A program made the translations under genes and the position numbers. A DNA stretch of 64,000 bases from positions 496,001 to 560,000 of the forward strand of contig NZ_CP045920.1 in NCBI RefSeq assembly GCF_009660225.1, given 5' to 3'. Position 1 is the stretch's first letter, and the number at the start of each line of letters is the position of its first letter. The stretch comes from Pseudactinotalea sp. HY158. Its GTDB lineage: Bacteria; Actinomycetota; Actinomycetes; Actinomycetales; Beutenbergiaceae. The notes beneath the pieces were generated by a model that had not been told where the DNA came from, searched no databases, and worked only from the letters and a program-made list of their open reading frames with translations. Below are positions 1-9,180 of this stretch, one piece after another.

Positions 1-21
1 CCTGGGCCGGCGGCCCCGGGG

Positions 22-471
22 TCAGTCGCTCATCCGGGTGAGCACGAAGACCGGGATGAGCCGGTCGGTCTTCTCCTGGTAGGACGCGTAGGGCGGGAAG
101 GCGTCGACGGCGCGGGCCCACCAGCGGGCGCGCTCGGGGTCGGAGACCTCCCGGGCGATGTAGTCGTGCCGGTCGGCGCCGTCCTGCAGTTCGACCTGCG
201 GATGCGCGACGAGGTTGTGGTACCAGGCCGGGTGGTTCGGCGCGCCGCCCTTGGAGGCGATCACCGCATACTCGCCCTCGTGTTCGACGCGCATGACCGG
301 CGTCTTGCGCAACCGGCCCGATCGGGCGCCGATCGACGTGACGAGCACGACCGGGCGCCCGTGCAGGGTCGTGCCCTTCGTCCCGCCGGAGCCCTCGTAG
401 AGCTCCGCCTGCTCACGCGCCCAGGCCGCGGCCGGATCCGAACTCGGTTCGTAGGTTCCCTCGAGTGGCAT
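22..471 (-). CDS. Nitroreductase/deazaflavin (F420)-dependent oxidoreductase family protein
   Basis: A 149-residue protein of the nitroreductase-family deazaflavin-dependent group (Ddn-like split-barrel fold). Seen: the typical core [24 protein letters not shown] near residues 38-62, split here as [15 protein letters not shown] then RLRKTPVMR, followed by [13 protein letters not shown], the family hallmark with the conserved Trp-Tyr. Length matches the family (about 130-150 aa). Members use F420H2 or a related cofactor to reduce quinones or xenobiotics in the cytoplasm; the substrate here cannot be told. It lies downstream of the lipoprotein gene on the same strand with about 95 bp between them, which contains a GC-rich 9-bp repeat, so co-transcription is possible but unproven. 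Confidence 0.85.
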   Translation of the reverse strand: MPLEGTYEPSSDPAAAWAREQAELYEGSGGTKGTTLHGRPVVLVTSIGARSGRLRKTPVMRVEHEGEYAVIASKGGAPNHPAWYHNLVAHPQVELQDGADRHDYIAREVSDPERARWWARAVDAFPPYASYQEKTDRLIPVFVLTRMSD

Positions 472-499
472 GAGTCCAACCTAGCCCCGGCGCCCGGCG

Positions 500-548
500 C
501 GGGCCCTGTGGGCCCCGTGGGCCCCGTGGGCCCTGTCGGCCCGGTGGG
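500..548. repeat. Short GC-rich tandem repeat (9-bp unit, GGGCCCCGT-like)
   Basis: About five imperfect copies of a 9-bp unit (GGGCCCCGT and variants) lie between the two minus-strand genes. In one minus-strand frame the repeat would read Gly-Pro-Thr triplets, echoing the Gly-Pro-Ser triplets inside the neighbouring lipoprotein, but no start and stop make a convincing gene of it. Confidence 0.6.
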
Positions 549-565
549 GTCTGCGCCGGCCCGAG

Positions 566-1255
566 CTACCCCGCCGGTTCCAGCTGCACGGGCACGCGGC
601 CCGCGGACCCGGCCCCGAACATGAGGATCGGGCCCTCGGGCGTGCACTCGAACGGTGCGGACGCAATGGGCACGGAGTCGAGCAGGTCGCCCGCCGCGGC
701 GCCGCCGTCGATCGACTGACCGCCGACCTCGATCGTCAGCTCGAGGTTGTTCTCATCGCCGCTCGTGCTGATCACGCCGTCCTCGGCCGTGTAGCTGCCG
801 CTCACCGAGCCGGTCGTGATGCCGCTCGCGCGCTGGCCCGCGATGTCCATCGTCAGGGTGAAGTCGGGGGTGTAGGTGTACCGGTCGGCCGTGAACGTCA
901 ACCCGGTGCCGCCCTCGATCGCGAAGCCGGCCGGAACCTCGAGCGAGTCGTAATACCCCTGGAGGGTGTCCTGCGAGACCTGCCACTCGCCGATGAGGCA
1001 CTCGGCCCCGGCCGGGGCGAGCGTGGTCGGGTCGGTGGTCGGCTCGACCGGTTCGGTCACCGGCTCCGTCGTGGCGGACGGCTCGTCGACACCGCCCGTC
1101 GTCGCGGCCCCGGCGTCGGGCCCGCTCGGCCCGCTCGGCCCACTCGGCCCGCTCGGCGCGGTGCATGCGCCGAGGGCGAGCAGCAGCATTCCCATGCCGG
1201 CCGCCACGGAGCCACGCACCACGCGCCGGGAAGGGGACCGCCTCGTCGAGATCAT
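566..1255 (-). CDS. Secreted lipoprotein with collagen-like Gly-Pro-Ser linker
   Basis: Predicted lipoprotein of 229 residues. The start chosen is MISTRRSPSRR, eight codons inside the longest open frame, because it places basic residues directly before the hydrophobic segment MGMLLLALGAC, whose LALGAC is a lipobox. The mature N-terminus is CTAPSGPSGPSGPSGPDAG, a short collagen-like Gly-Pro-Ser run, followed by a Thr/Pro/Glu-rich spacer. Then comes a roughly 140-residue domain beginning CLIGEWQVS and containing FTADRYTY, which looks like a small beta-rich (lipocalin or META-like) module; the family is not recognised. It would be anchored on the outer face of the membrane. Function unknown. Confidence 0.75.
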   Translation of the reverse strand: MISTRRSPSRRVVRGSVAAGMGMLLLALGACTAPSGPSGPSGPSGPDAGAATTGGVDEPSATTEPVTEPVEPTTDPTTLAPAGAECLIGEWQVSQDTLQGYYDSLEVPAGFAIEGGTGLTFTADRYTYTPDFTLTMDIAGQRASGITTGSVSGSYTAEDGVISTSGDENNLELTIEVGGQSIDGGAAAGDLLDSVPIASAPFECTPEGPILMFGAGSAGRVPVQLEPAG

Positions 1256-1383
1256 GAGCACACCGTAGTGCATCGGCACCCGCGCGCTGCTGACAATTCT
1301 TCACCGAACCGTCGCCACGGCGGGGCTCGGGGGGCTAGGGTGCTCGCACTGGGCGGATCACTGTCGATAGCTAGGACAAGCAC

Positions 1384-3729
1384 ATGAGACTCGGCACCAT
1401 GACGGCCGGTCGCGCATCGTGGCGCGGACCGGCGGCGGCCCTCGGGGTCGCAGCACTGGCCCTCGCGGGCGTGGCCACCGCGGTTCCCGCGGCGGCGGAC
1501 ATCGACGGGGACACCCTCACGGTCGACCTCGTCGGCGTCAACGACTTCCACGGGCGGATCGACGAGGGCCTCAAGGTCTCCACCGATGCCGACGGCACCG
1601 TGACGATCGCGGACGAGAACACGGGGGCGGCCGCCAGGCTCGCCGCGGCCGTCGAGGACGTCCGGGCCGACAACGCCGACACGGTCTTCGTCGGCGCCGG
1701 CGACCTCTTCGGAGCCTCGACGTTCACCTCGATGATCGGCGACGACATCCCCACGACCGACGTCTTCAACGCCATGGGGCTCGACGTCTCCTCGGTCGGC
1801 AACCACGAGTTCGACCAGGGGATAGCCACGCTGAAGGAGCGGATCGACGGCACGGGGGACTTCGCCGGCCACGCGCTCGACTGGCCCTACCTCGGCGCCA
1901 ACGTCTACGACGAGAGCACAGGGGACCCGGCGCTGCAGGAATACGACGTGATCGAGACCGCCAACGGCGCGAGCATCGCGTTCATCGGGGTCGTCACCCA
2001 GGAGACGCCCTCGCTCGTGACCCCGGCGGGGATCGCCGGCCTGGACTTCGGCGACCCGGCCGACGCCGTCGACCGGGTGATCGAGGAGAACACCGAGGTG
2101 GCGGACGCGGACGCGATCGTCGTCCTCATCCACGACGGCGGCGCGAACGCCGCCGCGGTGACGGACACGGCCACCCACTTCGGGCGATTCGTGCAGGACA
2201 TGGCCGACCGCGGCGACATCGCGGGAATCTTCTCCGGCCACACCCACGTCATGTACGAGGTCGCCGTCGACGGCATGCCGGTGATCCAGACCGGCTCCTT
2301 CGGTGCGAACCTCGGCCGGATCACGCTGTCGTTCGCCGTCACCGGCAGCGGCGACACCCGGGAGCTCAGCCTCTCCGGGGCCGCGAGCGACATGATCCCG
2401 CTCTCCTGGAAGGACGACGAGGGCGCGACCGTCTACTACCCGGTGCCCGAGGGCAACGACGTGGTCGACGCGGTCAAGGACGTCGTGCGGACCGCGGTCG
2501 AGGCGGCCGAGGAATTGGGCGGTCAGGTCATCGGCCACGTGAGCGACGACCTCAACCGCGCCGTGCAGAGCGAGGTGGATGCCGAGACCGGCGAACCGAT
2601 CGAGAACCGGGGTGGGGAGTCGACGATCGGCAACCTCATCGCCGATGCCCAGATCTGGGCGATCGACGAGCAGGCGGCCACGGACGACCTGCCGGTCGTC
2701 GCGTTCATGAACCCCGGCGGCATTCGCACCGACATCAAGTACGGCACCGACGGCACGGTCACCTACAAGCAGGCCGCCACCGTGCAGCCGTTCGCGAACA
2801 CGCTCAACACATTCGATCTCACCGGCGCCCAGATCAAGCAGGTGCTCGAGGAGCAGTGGCAGCCTGAGGGCGCCAGCCGCCCGTTCCTCAAGCTCGGCCT
2901 GTCCGGCATGTGGTACTTCTACGATCCGGCCGCCCCGACGGGCGAGCACATCACCTACGTCGAGATCGGCGGCGAACAGCTCGACCCCGACGCCACCTAC
3001 CGGGTCGTGGCCAACAACTTCCTCGCCTCGGGCGGCGACAACTTCACCACCCTCGGCGAGGGGGCGGACTACGCCGACTCCGGCATCGTGGATCTCGCGG
3101 CGTTCGTCGACTATTTCAAGGCCGCCGAGGCGGCGGGCGAGGTGGTCACGCCGGACTACGACCAGCGCGCGATCGGGGTGCACTGGAACACGAGCCAGGA
3201 GGACACCTACCGGGTGGGGGAGGAGATCTCCCTCGACCTGTCCTCGATGCTGTTCAGCACGAACGAGCCGAAGCCCGAGGTGCTCGGCCTGGCGCTCGTC
3301 AACCCCGACACGGAGGAGACGGTCGACCTCGGCACCACCCCGCTCGACCCGAGCATCGTCGACACCACCGACGAGGTCGGCCGGGCCCAGGTGCGCCTCA
3401 CGGTGCCCGAGATCGACGGGCTCGGCGAGGATCCGCAGGCCTGGCGCCTGCAGGTGACCGACGCGGTCAACGGGTACTCGGTCTGGTTCGGCGTCGCCCT
3501 CACCGCCGCCGCGGCGAGCCCGACCCCGACGGACACCGCCTCGCCGACGCCGACGCCGACGACCTCGGCGACGCCGGCGCCGACACCCTCGGTCACCGTG
3601 CCGGGCGGTTCGATGCCCGACACGGGCGCGGATGTCGACCTCGCCGCGATCGTGGGAGTGCTGCTCCTGCTCAACGGCGCGGCCGCGGTCGCGGTGGCGC
3701 GCCGCCGCCGCAGCAGCGCCCGCGACTGA
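1384..3729 (+). CDS. Cell-wall-anchored bifunctional metallophosphatase/5'-nucleotidase
   Basis: A 781-residue UshA/NucA-type 5'-nucleotidase that would hydrolyse extracellular nucleotides to nucleosides and phosphate. Signal peptide at residues 1-38 ending AAAD. The metallophosphoesterase domain follows (about 45-320), with metal-ligand motifs NDFHGR, GAGDLFGAS, GNHEFDQG and SGHTH all present. The 5'-nucleotidase C-terminal domain (about 370-590) contains NPGGIRTD and ASGGDNF. A Pro/Thr-rich stalk (SPTPTDTASPTPTPT) leads to the sorting signal MPDTG, a hydrophobic segment and an RRRR tail, so a sortase should attach it to the wall. An AGGA ribosome site lies about 8 nt before the chosen ATG. 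A strong hairpin follows. Confidence 0.93.
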   Translation: MRLGTMTAGRASWRGPAAALGVAALALAGVATAVPAAADIDGDTLTVDLVGVNDFHGRIDEGLKVSTDADGTVTIADENTGAAARLAAAVEDVRADNADTVFVGAGDLFGASTFTSMIGDDIPTTDVFNAMGLDVSSVGNHEFDQGIATLKERIDGTGDFAGHALDWPYLGANVYDESTGDPALQEYDVIETANGASIAFIGVVTQETPSLVTPAGIAGLDFGDPADAVDRVIEENTEVADADAIVVLIHDGGANAAAVTDTATHFGRFVQDMADRGDIAGIFSGHTHVMYEVAVDGMPVIQTGSFGANLGRITLSFAVTGSGDTRELSLSGAASDMIPLSWKDDEGATVYYPVPEGNDVVDAVKDVVRTAVEAAEELGGQVIGHVSDDLNRAVQSEVDAETGEPIENRGGESTIGNLIADAQIWAIDEQAATDDLPVVAFMNPGGIRTDIKYGTDGTVTYKQAATVQPFANTLNTFDLTGAQIKQVLEEQWQPEGASRPFLKLGLSGMWYFYDPAAPTGEHITYVEIGGEQLDPDATYRVVANNFLASGGDNFTTLGEGADYADSGIVDLAAFVDYFKAAEAAGEVVTPDYDQRAIGVHWNTSQEDTYRVGEEISLDLSSMLFSTNEPKPEVLGLALVNPDTEETVDLGTTPLDPSIVDTTDEVGRAQVRLTVPEIDGLGEDPQAWRLQVTDAVNGYSVWFGVALTAAAASPTPTDTASPTPTPTTSATPAPTPSVTVPGGSMPDTGADVDLAAIVGVLLLLNGAAAVAVARRRRSSARD

Positions 3730-3738
3730 GCGTGCGAG

Positions 3739-3779
3739 GGTGGGGCCGGGCGCGGGTGATCAGGGTGCCCGGCCCCACC
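3739..3779 (+). terminator. Probable intrinsic terminator after the 5'-nucleotidase gene
   Basis: A perfect 13-bp stem (GGTGGGGCCGGGC paired with GCCCGGCCCCACC) with a 15-nt loop starts 9 nt after the stop codon. There is no U-tract, as is common for actinobacterial hairpins. Confidence 0.65.
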
Positions 3780-3838
3780 GTCCGACCCGGCCCCACCCCG
3801 TCCGGCCCGTGTCCGCGGGAGGATCTAGGCTCGTGCCC

Positions 3839-5842
3839 ATGACGCCCGACCAGCTCGCGCTCATCCGCACCCTCGGCACGCCCGCCCCGCACCCGGACGG
3901 CGGCTGGGCCGCGGTGGCCGTCACCGGCGCGGACCTGGCGGCGGACGCCTACCGCAGCCGGCTCTGGCGGGTCGACCTCGCGACCGGCGATCTCACCCCG
4001 CTCACCCACGGCGAGCTCGACACGGCCCCGGTCTGCTCGCCGGACGGTCGCCGGCTCGCCTTCTTGCGCGCCGGTGCGGACGGCCTGCCGCAGGTCGCGG
4101 TCATGCCGACCGGCGGCGGCGAGCCGCTCGTGCTCACCGATCACGAGTGCGGGGTGAGTGGTCCGCTGCGGTTCTCCGCGGATTCGACCCGGCTCGCCTA
4201 CGCGGCGCGCGTTCCCGAACCGGGCCGCTACGGAACCGACGCGGCGGTCGATGCCCACGCCGAGCCGCCCCGGCACATCACCCACCTCGACTACCGCGCC
4301 GAGGGCACCGGCTTCCACCTCGACCGGCCCGAGCGCGTGTTCACCCTCACCCTGCCCGGCCCGCTCGATCCCCAGGCCGATCCGCAGGCCGATCCAGCGC
4401 CTCTGGACGACGTCGCCCGCCCCGCGCGCGCCGGCGCACCCACCCGACCGGTCGCCGTCACGAGCGGGGCCGGTGCGTTCCGGGCGCCGATCTGGTTCGG
4501 CGAGGATCTGCTCGCGCTGCGCGAGGTGCGCGGCGCGCACCATTGCGAGCTCGTGCGCATCCGCCCGGACGGCACGGCGAGCGTGGTCGACACCGGTGCG
4601 TGGATCGTCGGCGGCCTCGTGCGCGACCTCACGCACGAGCGGCGCGTCTGGCTGCTGCTCGCCGACTACGGGCCGGACCGCACCGACTTCATCGGCAAGC
4701 GGGCCGCGCTCGCCTCCGCGGACCTCGTGGGCACGGAACTGATCGACCTTCGGGTCCACACGGACCCGCAGGCCGGCGGGCTCGTCGCGGACGGATTCTG
4801 CGCCGTCCAGGGAGGAGTCGTGATCGCCCGGGAGCGCCGGGGAAGCGTCGAGCTGCTCCGCTACGACGGCGAGCTCACGAGCATGCTCTCCGGCCCCGTC
4901 ACGGTCACGTCGGCCGCGGGGATCGGGACCTCGGCGGGCGCGCTTGCGGTCGCCGCCGGGATCGGCTCGGCCGGCGACCTGTGGCACATCGGGGCCGACG
5001 GCGAGGCCCGCCAGGTGACCGACCTGTCGGCACGGCTGCGCCGGGAGGCGGGCGTGTTCACACCGGCCGAACTCGAGGTGAGCGCCGCGGACGGCTACCC
5101 GGTCCACGGTTGGGTGACCCAGCCGGCGGGCGAGGGCCCCCACCCCGTGCTCCTGCTCATCCACGGCGGGCCCCACGCCGCCTACTCGCCCACCTACTTC
5201 GACGAGGTCCAGGCCTACACGGCGGCGGGCTATGCCGTCGTGTTCTGCAACCCCCGCGGCTCCGCCTCCTACGGGCAGGCACACGGGCGCGCCACGATCG
5301 GCGGCTGGGGGCGGCTCGACGCGCAGGATGTGCTCGCCTTCCTCGACGGCGCCCTCGCCGCCCACCCCCGGCTCGACCCGGGCCGGGTCGGCGTCATGGG
5401 CGGCTCCTACGGCGGCTACCTCACGGCCTGGCTCACGACGATCGACCACCGCTGGCACGGCGCGATCGTCGAGCGCGGATTCCTCGACCCGGTCTCCTTC
5501 GAGGGATCGAGCGATATCGGCTGGTTCTTCGGGCTGCAGTACCTGGGCAGCGACCCGGAGCTCGTGGCCGCGCAGTCGCCGATGGCCGCGATCGGCCGGG
5601 TGCGCACGCCCACGCTCGTCATCCACTCCGAGCACGACTGGCGCTGCCCCCTCGAACAGGGGCAGCGCTGGTTCGTCGGGCTCAAACGGCGGGGCGTGCC
5701 CGCCGAGTTCCTTCTCTTCCCGGGCGAGGGCCACGAACTCTCCCGGTCCGGGCGGCCGGCGCACCGCCGCGCCCGGTTCGACCACATCCTCGCGTGGTGG
5801 CAGCGCCACCTGCCGGTGACCGAAGGAGCCGCACGATCATGA
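3839..5842 (+). CDS. S9 family (prolyl oligopeptidase/acylaminoacyl-type) peptidase
   Basis: A 667-residue serine peptidase with no signal peptide, so cytoplasmic. The N-terminal half (about 15-400) is a beta-propeller with TolB/WD40-like segments such as SPDGRRLAFLR; the C-terminal half is the alpha/beta-hydrolase domain. Catalytic residues are visible: Ser in GGSYGGYLTAW, Asp in HSEHDWRCP and His in GEGHELS. The family cleaves short peptides or acylated amino acids. ATG at 3839 is preferred; an in-frame GTG two codons upstream (3833) is equally possible. The stop overlaps the next gene start by 4 bp (ATGA), so the two are translationally coupled. Confidence 0.92.
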   Translation: MTPDQLALIRTLGTPAPHPDGGWAAVAVTGADLAADAYRSRLWRVDLATGDLTPLTHGELDTAPVCSPDGRRLAFLRAGADGLPQVAVMPTGGGEPLVLTDHECGVSGPLRFSADSTRLAYAARVPEPGRYGTDAAVDAHAEPPRHITHLDYRAEGTGFHLDRPERVFTLTLPGPLDPQADPQADPAPLDDVARPARAGAPTRPVAVTSGAGAFRAPIWFGEDLLALREVRGAHHCELVRIRPDGTASVVDTGAWIVGGLVRDLTHERRVWLLLADYGPDRTDFIGKRAALASADLVGTELIDLRVHTDPQAGGLVADGFCAVQGGVVIARERRGSVELLRYDGELTSMLSGPVTVTSAAGIGTSAGALAVAAGIGSAGDLWHIGADGEARQVTDLSARLRREAGVFTPAELEVSAADGYPVHGWVTQPAGEGPHPVLLLIHGGPHAAYSPTYFDEVQAYTAAGYAVVFCNPRGSASYGQAHGRATIGGWGRLDAQDVLAFLDGALAAHPRLDPGRVGVMGGSYGGYLTAWLTTIDHRWHGAIVERGFLDPVSFEGSSDIGWFFGLQYLGSDPELVAAQSPMAAIGRVRTPTLVIHSEHDWRCPLEQGQRWFVGLKRRGVPAEFLLFPGEGHELSRSGRPAHRRARFDHILAWWQRHLPVTEGAARS

Positions 5843-6315
5843 GCATCCGCCGAGTGAATCCCGCCCACGCCGCCGAGGCGTTCGCCGCGAGCGAGCGGCT
5901 GGGGGAGGAGGCGAAGACCGCCGCGCTCGCCGCCGGCCTCGACCTGCGCGCGATCGAACTCATCCGGCTGCGCTGCTCCCAGCTCAACGGCTGCGCCATG
6001 TGCCTCAAGGCGCACACCGCCGCGGCGCTCGCGGCCGGCGAGACCGTCGAACGCATCGGCGTGCTCACGGCGTGGCGCGAGACCCGCTACTTCTCCGACG
6101 TCGAGCGGGCGTGCCTCGAGCTGGCCGAGGCGGTCACCCTGGTCGCGCAGCGGCATCTGGACGACGACGGCTACACGGCCCTCGCGGCGGTGCTCGCCCC
6201 CGAGCAGATCAGCGCGGCCACCTGGGTCGCGATCGCGATCAACGACTCCAACCGGATCTGGATCCACGCCGACCGGCCGGTGCACCCGCCGCGGGAGCAG
6301 CCCTCCGGGTCGTGA
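5839..6315 (+). CDS. Carboxymuconolactone decarboxylase/AhpD-like protein
   Basis: A 158-residue all-helical protein of the CMD/AhpD family. The redox motif CAMCLKAH (CxxCxxxH) follows LRCSQLNG near residue 48, the typical layout for AhpD-like peroxidase or thiol-disulfide proteins rather than true decarboxylases. The segment TAWRETRYFSDVERACLELAEAVT is the standard second helix pair of the family. It starts within the ATGA overlap with the upstream S9 peptidase, so the two form an operon. The partner reductant and the substrate are unknown. An overlapping long frame that runs on from the peptidase region is only a shadow; the real start is the overlapping ATG. Confidence 0.88.
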   Translation: MSIRRVNPAHAAEAFAASERLGEEAKTAALAAGLDLRAIELIRLRCSQLNGCAMCLKAHTAAALAAGETVERIGVLTAWRETRYFSDVERACLELAEAVTLVAQRHLDDDGYTALAAVLAPEQISAATWVAIAINDSNRIWIHADRPVHPPREQPSGS

Positions 6316-6322
6316 CCGGGGG

Positions 6323-7159
6323 CTACCGCCCGGCGCGCCCGGGAGCATCGACCGCGGCCTCGACGAGGCGCAGGTCGGGGTACTTCGCCCTCCGGGCGTC
6401 ACCGGTGGAGGCCCGACGGAGCCTGCGCGTCGCCCACGGGTAGACGTCGCGCCGAAGCCAGGCTGCGTCGTCCCGCAGCTGCGCGAGCGAGGCGACGGTT
6501 TCGCCGGGCCCGCGCGGGAGCTCCCAGCCCGGATCGCCCGGCGGGAGGCCGAGCGCCACGAGGCCCGCCTGCGCGACCCGGCGGTGCCCCTCGGGGCTCA
6601 GGTGGATCCGGTCCTCGGCCCACATGCGCCGGTCCCGCAGCGAGCGCATCCCCCACAGGTCGATGACCGCGGCGCCGTGCCGGTGGGCGATCGACCACAG
6701 GTCGGCGTTGTAGATCGCGATCTTGTGTCGCAGCGCCCCGAGCAGGGCCAGCCCGCGGGTGTCCATGCCGGTGGCCAGGAGCACCCGGGTGCCCGTGGCC
6801 CGGACTCGCGCGACGGCCCCGTCGAGCAGGGCGGCCAGCCGGTCCGGGCTGCATCCCAGATGCAGCACGTCGTTGCCGCCGCCGGCGATCGAGATGAGAT
6901 CGGGTCGCTGCTCGAGGGCGCGCGGGAGCTGATCGGTGAGGATCGACTCGAGGAGCCGCCCACGGATGGCCAGGTTCGCGTATTCCAGCGGCTCCTGACC
7001 GGCCTCGTGCCGGTACCCGCTCAGGGTGAAGGCGAGTCGGTCGGCCCAGCCGTACTGCACCTCCGGGTCCTCGGGCGCCGTGTCCCACAGCCCCTCGGTG
7101 AAGGAGTCCCCGATCGCGACGTAGCGCCGGGGAAGCGGGAGGGCGGGCGTGCCGGTCAC
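6323..7159 (-). CDS. SGNH/GDSL family hydrolase
   Basis: A 278-residue cytoplasmic SGNH hydrolase (esterase, lipase or acetylhydrolase superfamily). Blocks seen: block I AIGDSFTEG with the nucleophile Ser near residue 20, block III GGGNDVLH, and block V DRIHLSPEGH with the catalytic Asp and His. The GTG start overlaps the stop of the upstream acyl-CoA dehydrogenase gene by 4 bp (GTGA), indicating an operon on the minus strand. The open frame extends further upstream, but that part is antisense-like shadow of the dehydrogenase. The substrate acyl ester is not predictable; the neighbour hints at acyl-chain metabolism. Confidence 0.9.
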   Translation of the reverse strand: MTGTPALPLPRRYVAIGDSFTEGLWDTAPEDPEVQYGWADRLAFTLSGYRHEAGQEPLEYANLAIRGRLLESILTDQLPRALEQRPDLISIAGGGNDVLHLGCSPDRLAALLDGAVARVRATGTRVLLATGMDTRGLALLGALRHKIAIYNADLWSIAHRHGAAVIDLWGMRSLRDRRMWAEDRIHLSPEGHRRVAQAGLVALGLPPGDPGWELPRGPGETVASLAQLRDDAAWLRRDVYPWATRRLRRASTGDARRAKYPDLRLVEAAVDAPGRAGR

Positions 7160-9108
7160 CGCACCACCGTGCTCGTGCGGTAGCGGCGGCGGACGTTCGG
7201 CTCGGACGAGGGGCCGCGATGGTCCTCCGCGATCCACGGCCCGGTGCCCGCGGACGGGTCGATCACCCCGGCCTCGATCCACGTGAACTCCCCGTCGAGG
7301 ACCCGGCGGGCCACGTCTTCGTCGTGGGCGTCCGTGTTGATCCACAGGGCACGGAACAGCGAGTCGATGCGCCGGCGCGACTGCCGGCAGAAGGCGTCGG
7401 CGAGCACGGCGGGGGAGTCGGCGGTGAGCGCGGGCGTTCCGTCCGCGCCGGTCCCCTCGCGGTCGGCGTGGGCCCAGACCGCGGTCATCGCGAACAGCTC
7501 GGCGCCGATGTCGACGATCCGGGCGAGGAATCCCTGCTTGTGCTCGAGGCGACCCTGCCAGCGGGCCATGCCGTAGAACGTCGAGCGGGCCAGGCGCCGG
7601 CTCGCCCGCTCGACGTAGCGCAGGTGCGACGCGGCCGGGCCGTACTCCCGGAAGGAGCCGGGCAGCGTGCCCGGGCCGGCGGCGAGCCGCGGCAGCCAGC
7701 CCGCGTAGAAGGTCGCCGCCGCGGCCAGCGCCGCGGACTTCTCGGCCCCACCGGCCTCGGGGTCGATGAGCGGGCCGGCGACCGAGAGGTGCGTGTCCAC
7801 CGCCTCGCGGGCGATGAGCAGATGCATGATCTCGCTCGACCCCTCGAAGATCCGGTTGATCCGCAGATCCCGCAGCAACTGCTCGGTGGCCACGGCGCGC
7901 TCCCCGCGTGCCCGGAGCGAGGCCGCGGTCTCGTAGCCGCGCCCACCCCGGATCTGCACGAGGTCGTCGGCCACCCGCCAGGCCATCTCGCTGCACCACA
8001 GCTTCGCGAGCGCCGCCTCGATGCGGATGTCCACGCCGCCGGAGTCCGCCATGGCGCCGGCGACCTCGACGACCGCCTCCTGCGCGTACGTGGTCGCGGC
8101 CATGAACGCGAGCTTGTGCCCGATCGCGGGGTGCCGCCCGATCGGGCGGCCCCACTGGACGCGGGCGTTCGACCACTCGCGGGCGATCCCCAGGGCCCAC
8201 TTGCTGCCCGCCACGCACATCGCGGGAATCGAGAGCCGGCCCGTGTTCAGGGTGGTGAGCGCGATCTTGAGGCCCTGCCCCTCCCGACCGACCACGTTCT
8301 CCGCCGGCACCCGCACCCCGTCGAAGCGGGTGACGCCGTTCTCGAGCCCCCTGAGCCCCATGAACGAGTTGCGGTGCTCGACCGTGATCCCCTCGCTGTC
8401 CGCCTCGACCACGAACGCCGTGATGCCGCCCCGGCCGCCCTCGTGCTCGGGTACCCGGGCCAGCACCACGAGCAGTTCGGCGAGCACGCCGTTCGTGGTC
8501 CACAGCTTGACCCCGTCGAGCAGGTAGTCCCCCTCGGGGGTCGGCACGGCCGCGGCCTGCAGGCGCGCCGGGTCGGAGCCGACATCCGGCTCGGTGAGGA
8601 GGAAGGCGGAGATGGCCCCGGCGGCGCAGCGCGGCAGGAACCGGTGCTTGAGCTCCTCGGAGCCGAACTGTTCGACGGGTTCGGGCACGCCGATGGACTG
8701 GTGGGCCGAGGCGAGCGCGCCGATGCTCGGGTGGGCGGAGCCGAGCAGCATGAGGGCCCGGTTGTAGTGGACCTGGCCCAGGCCGATCCCCCCGTACTCG
8801 GGCGGGATCTTCAGGCCGAAGACGCCGAGGTCGATCAGGCCGGCGAGCACGTCGTCGCCGATGCGGTCCTCCGCCTCGATGACGGACCCGTCGACGTTCT
8901 CACGCAGGTGGCGCTCCAGCCGCGCGAGATACGCATCACCCCGGACGCGGACCTCCGGGTCGAGCCGTTCACTCTCCCACACCAGCTCCGGGCGGAAGTC
9001 GCCCAGGTACAGCTGTCGCGCGAACGAATCGTGCTCCCACTCCGTCTGCCGGGACTGTTCCGCCACCCGGCGGGCATCACGCTCCGTGACCCTCGACGCA
9101 TTGCTCAT
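7156..9108 (-). CDS. Acyl-CoA dehydrogenase family protein (long, VLCAD-like)
   Basis: Flavoenzyme for alpha,beta-dehydrogenation of acyl-CoA in the first step of beta-oxidation. About 650 residues, longer than the usual 380-400 because of a C-terminal extension, as in very-long-chain or ACAD9-type members. Seen: the N-terminal domain IPPEYGGIGLGQVHYN, the middle domain LTEPDVGSDPA and the C-terminal domain IRGGRGYE and RINRIFEGSSEIMHL; the Glu of FEGSSEIM matches the catalytic base position in this family. The start at MSNASRV is preferred; two in-frame ATGs upstream (9123, 9135) are possible. Stop overlaps the SGNH hydrolase start by 4 bp. Confidence 0.9.
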   Translation of the reverse strand: MSNASRVTERDARRVAEQSRQTEWEHDSFARQLYLGDFRPELVWESERLDPEVRVRGDAYLARLERHLRENVDGSVIEAEDRIGDDVLAGLIDLGVFGLKIPPEYGGIGLGQVHYNRALMLLGSAHPSIGALASAHQSIGVPEPVEQFGSEELKHRFLPRCAAGAISAFLLTEPDVGSDPARLQAAAVPTPEGDYLLDGVKLWTTNGVLAELLVVLARVPEHEGGRGGITAFVVEADSEGITVEHRNSFMGLRGLENGVTRFDGVRVPAENVVGREGQGLKIALTTLNTGRLSIPAMCVAGSKWALGIAREWSNARVQWGRPIGRHPAIGHKLAFMAATTYAQEAVVEVAGAMADSGGVDIRIEAALAKLWCSEMAWRVADDLVQIRGGRGYETAASLRARGERAVATEQLLRDLRINRIFEGSSEIMHLLIAREAVDTHLSVAGPLIDPEAGGAEKSAALAAAATFYAGWLPRLAAGPGTLPGSFREYGPAASHLRYVERASRRLARSTFYGMARWQGRLEHKQGFLARIVDIGAELFAMTAVWAHADREGTGADGTPALTADSPAVLADAFCRQSRRRIDSLFRALWINTDAHDEDVARRVLDGEFTWIEAGVIDPSAGTGPWIAEDHRGPSSEPNVRRRYRTSTVVR

Positions 9109-9180
9109 GATCGCCTCCACCATCGAACCGACCATTCCAGTGTGCCCCGGCTCGCACGGTCCTGCCAGGGCTCGACGGCG

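Noticed and set aside
4147-6315. Single long gene covering the S9 peptidase region and the AhpD-like gene
   Set aside because: Only the last 158 codons make sense as a protein; the upstream part is out of frame with the peptidase, and an ATGA overlap provides the real start.
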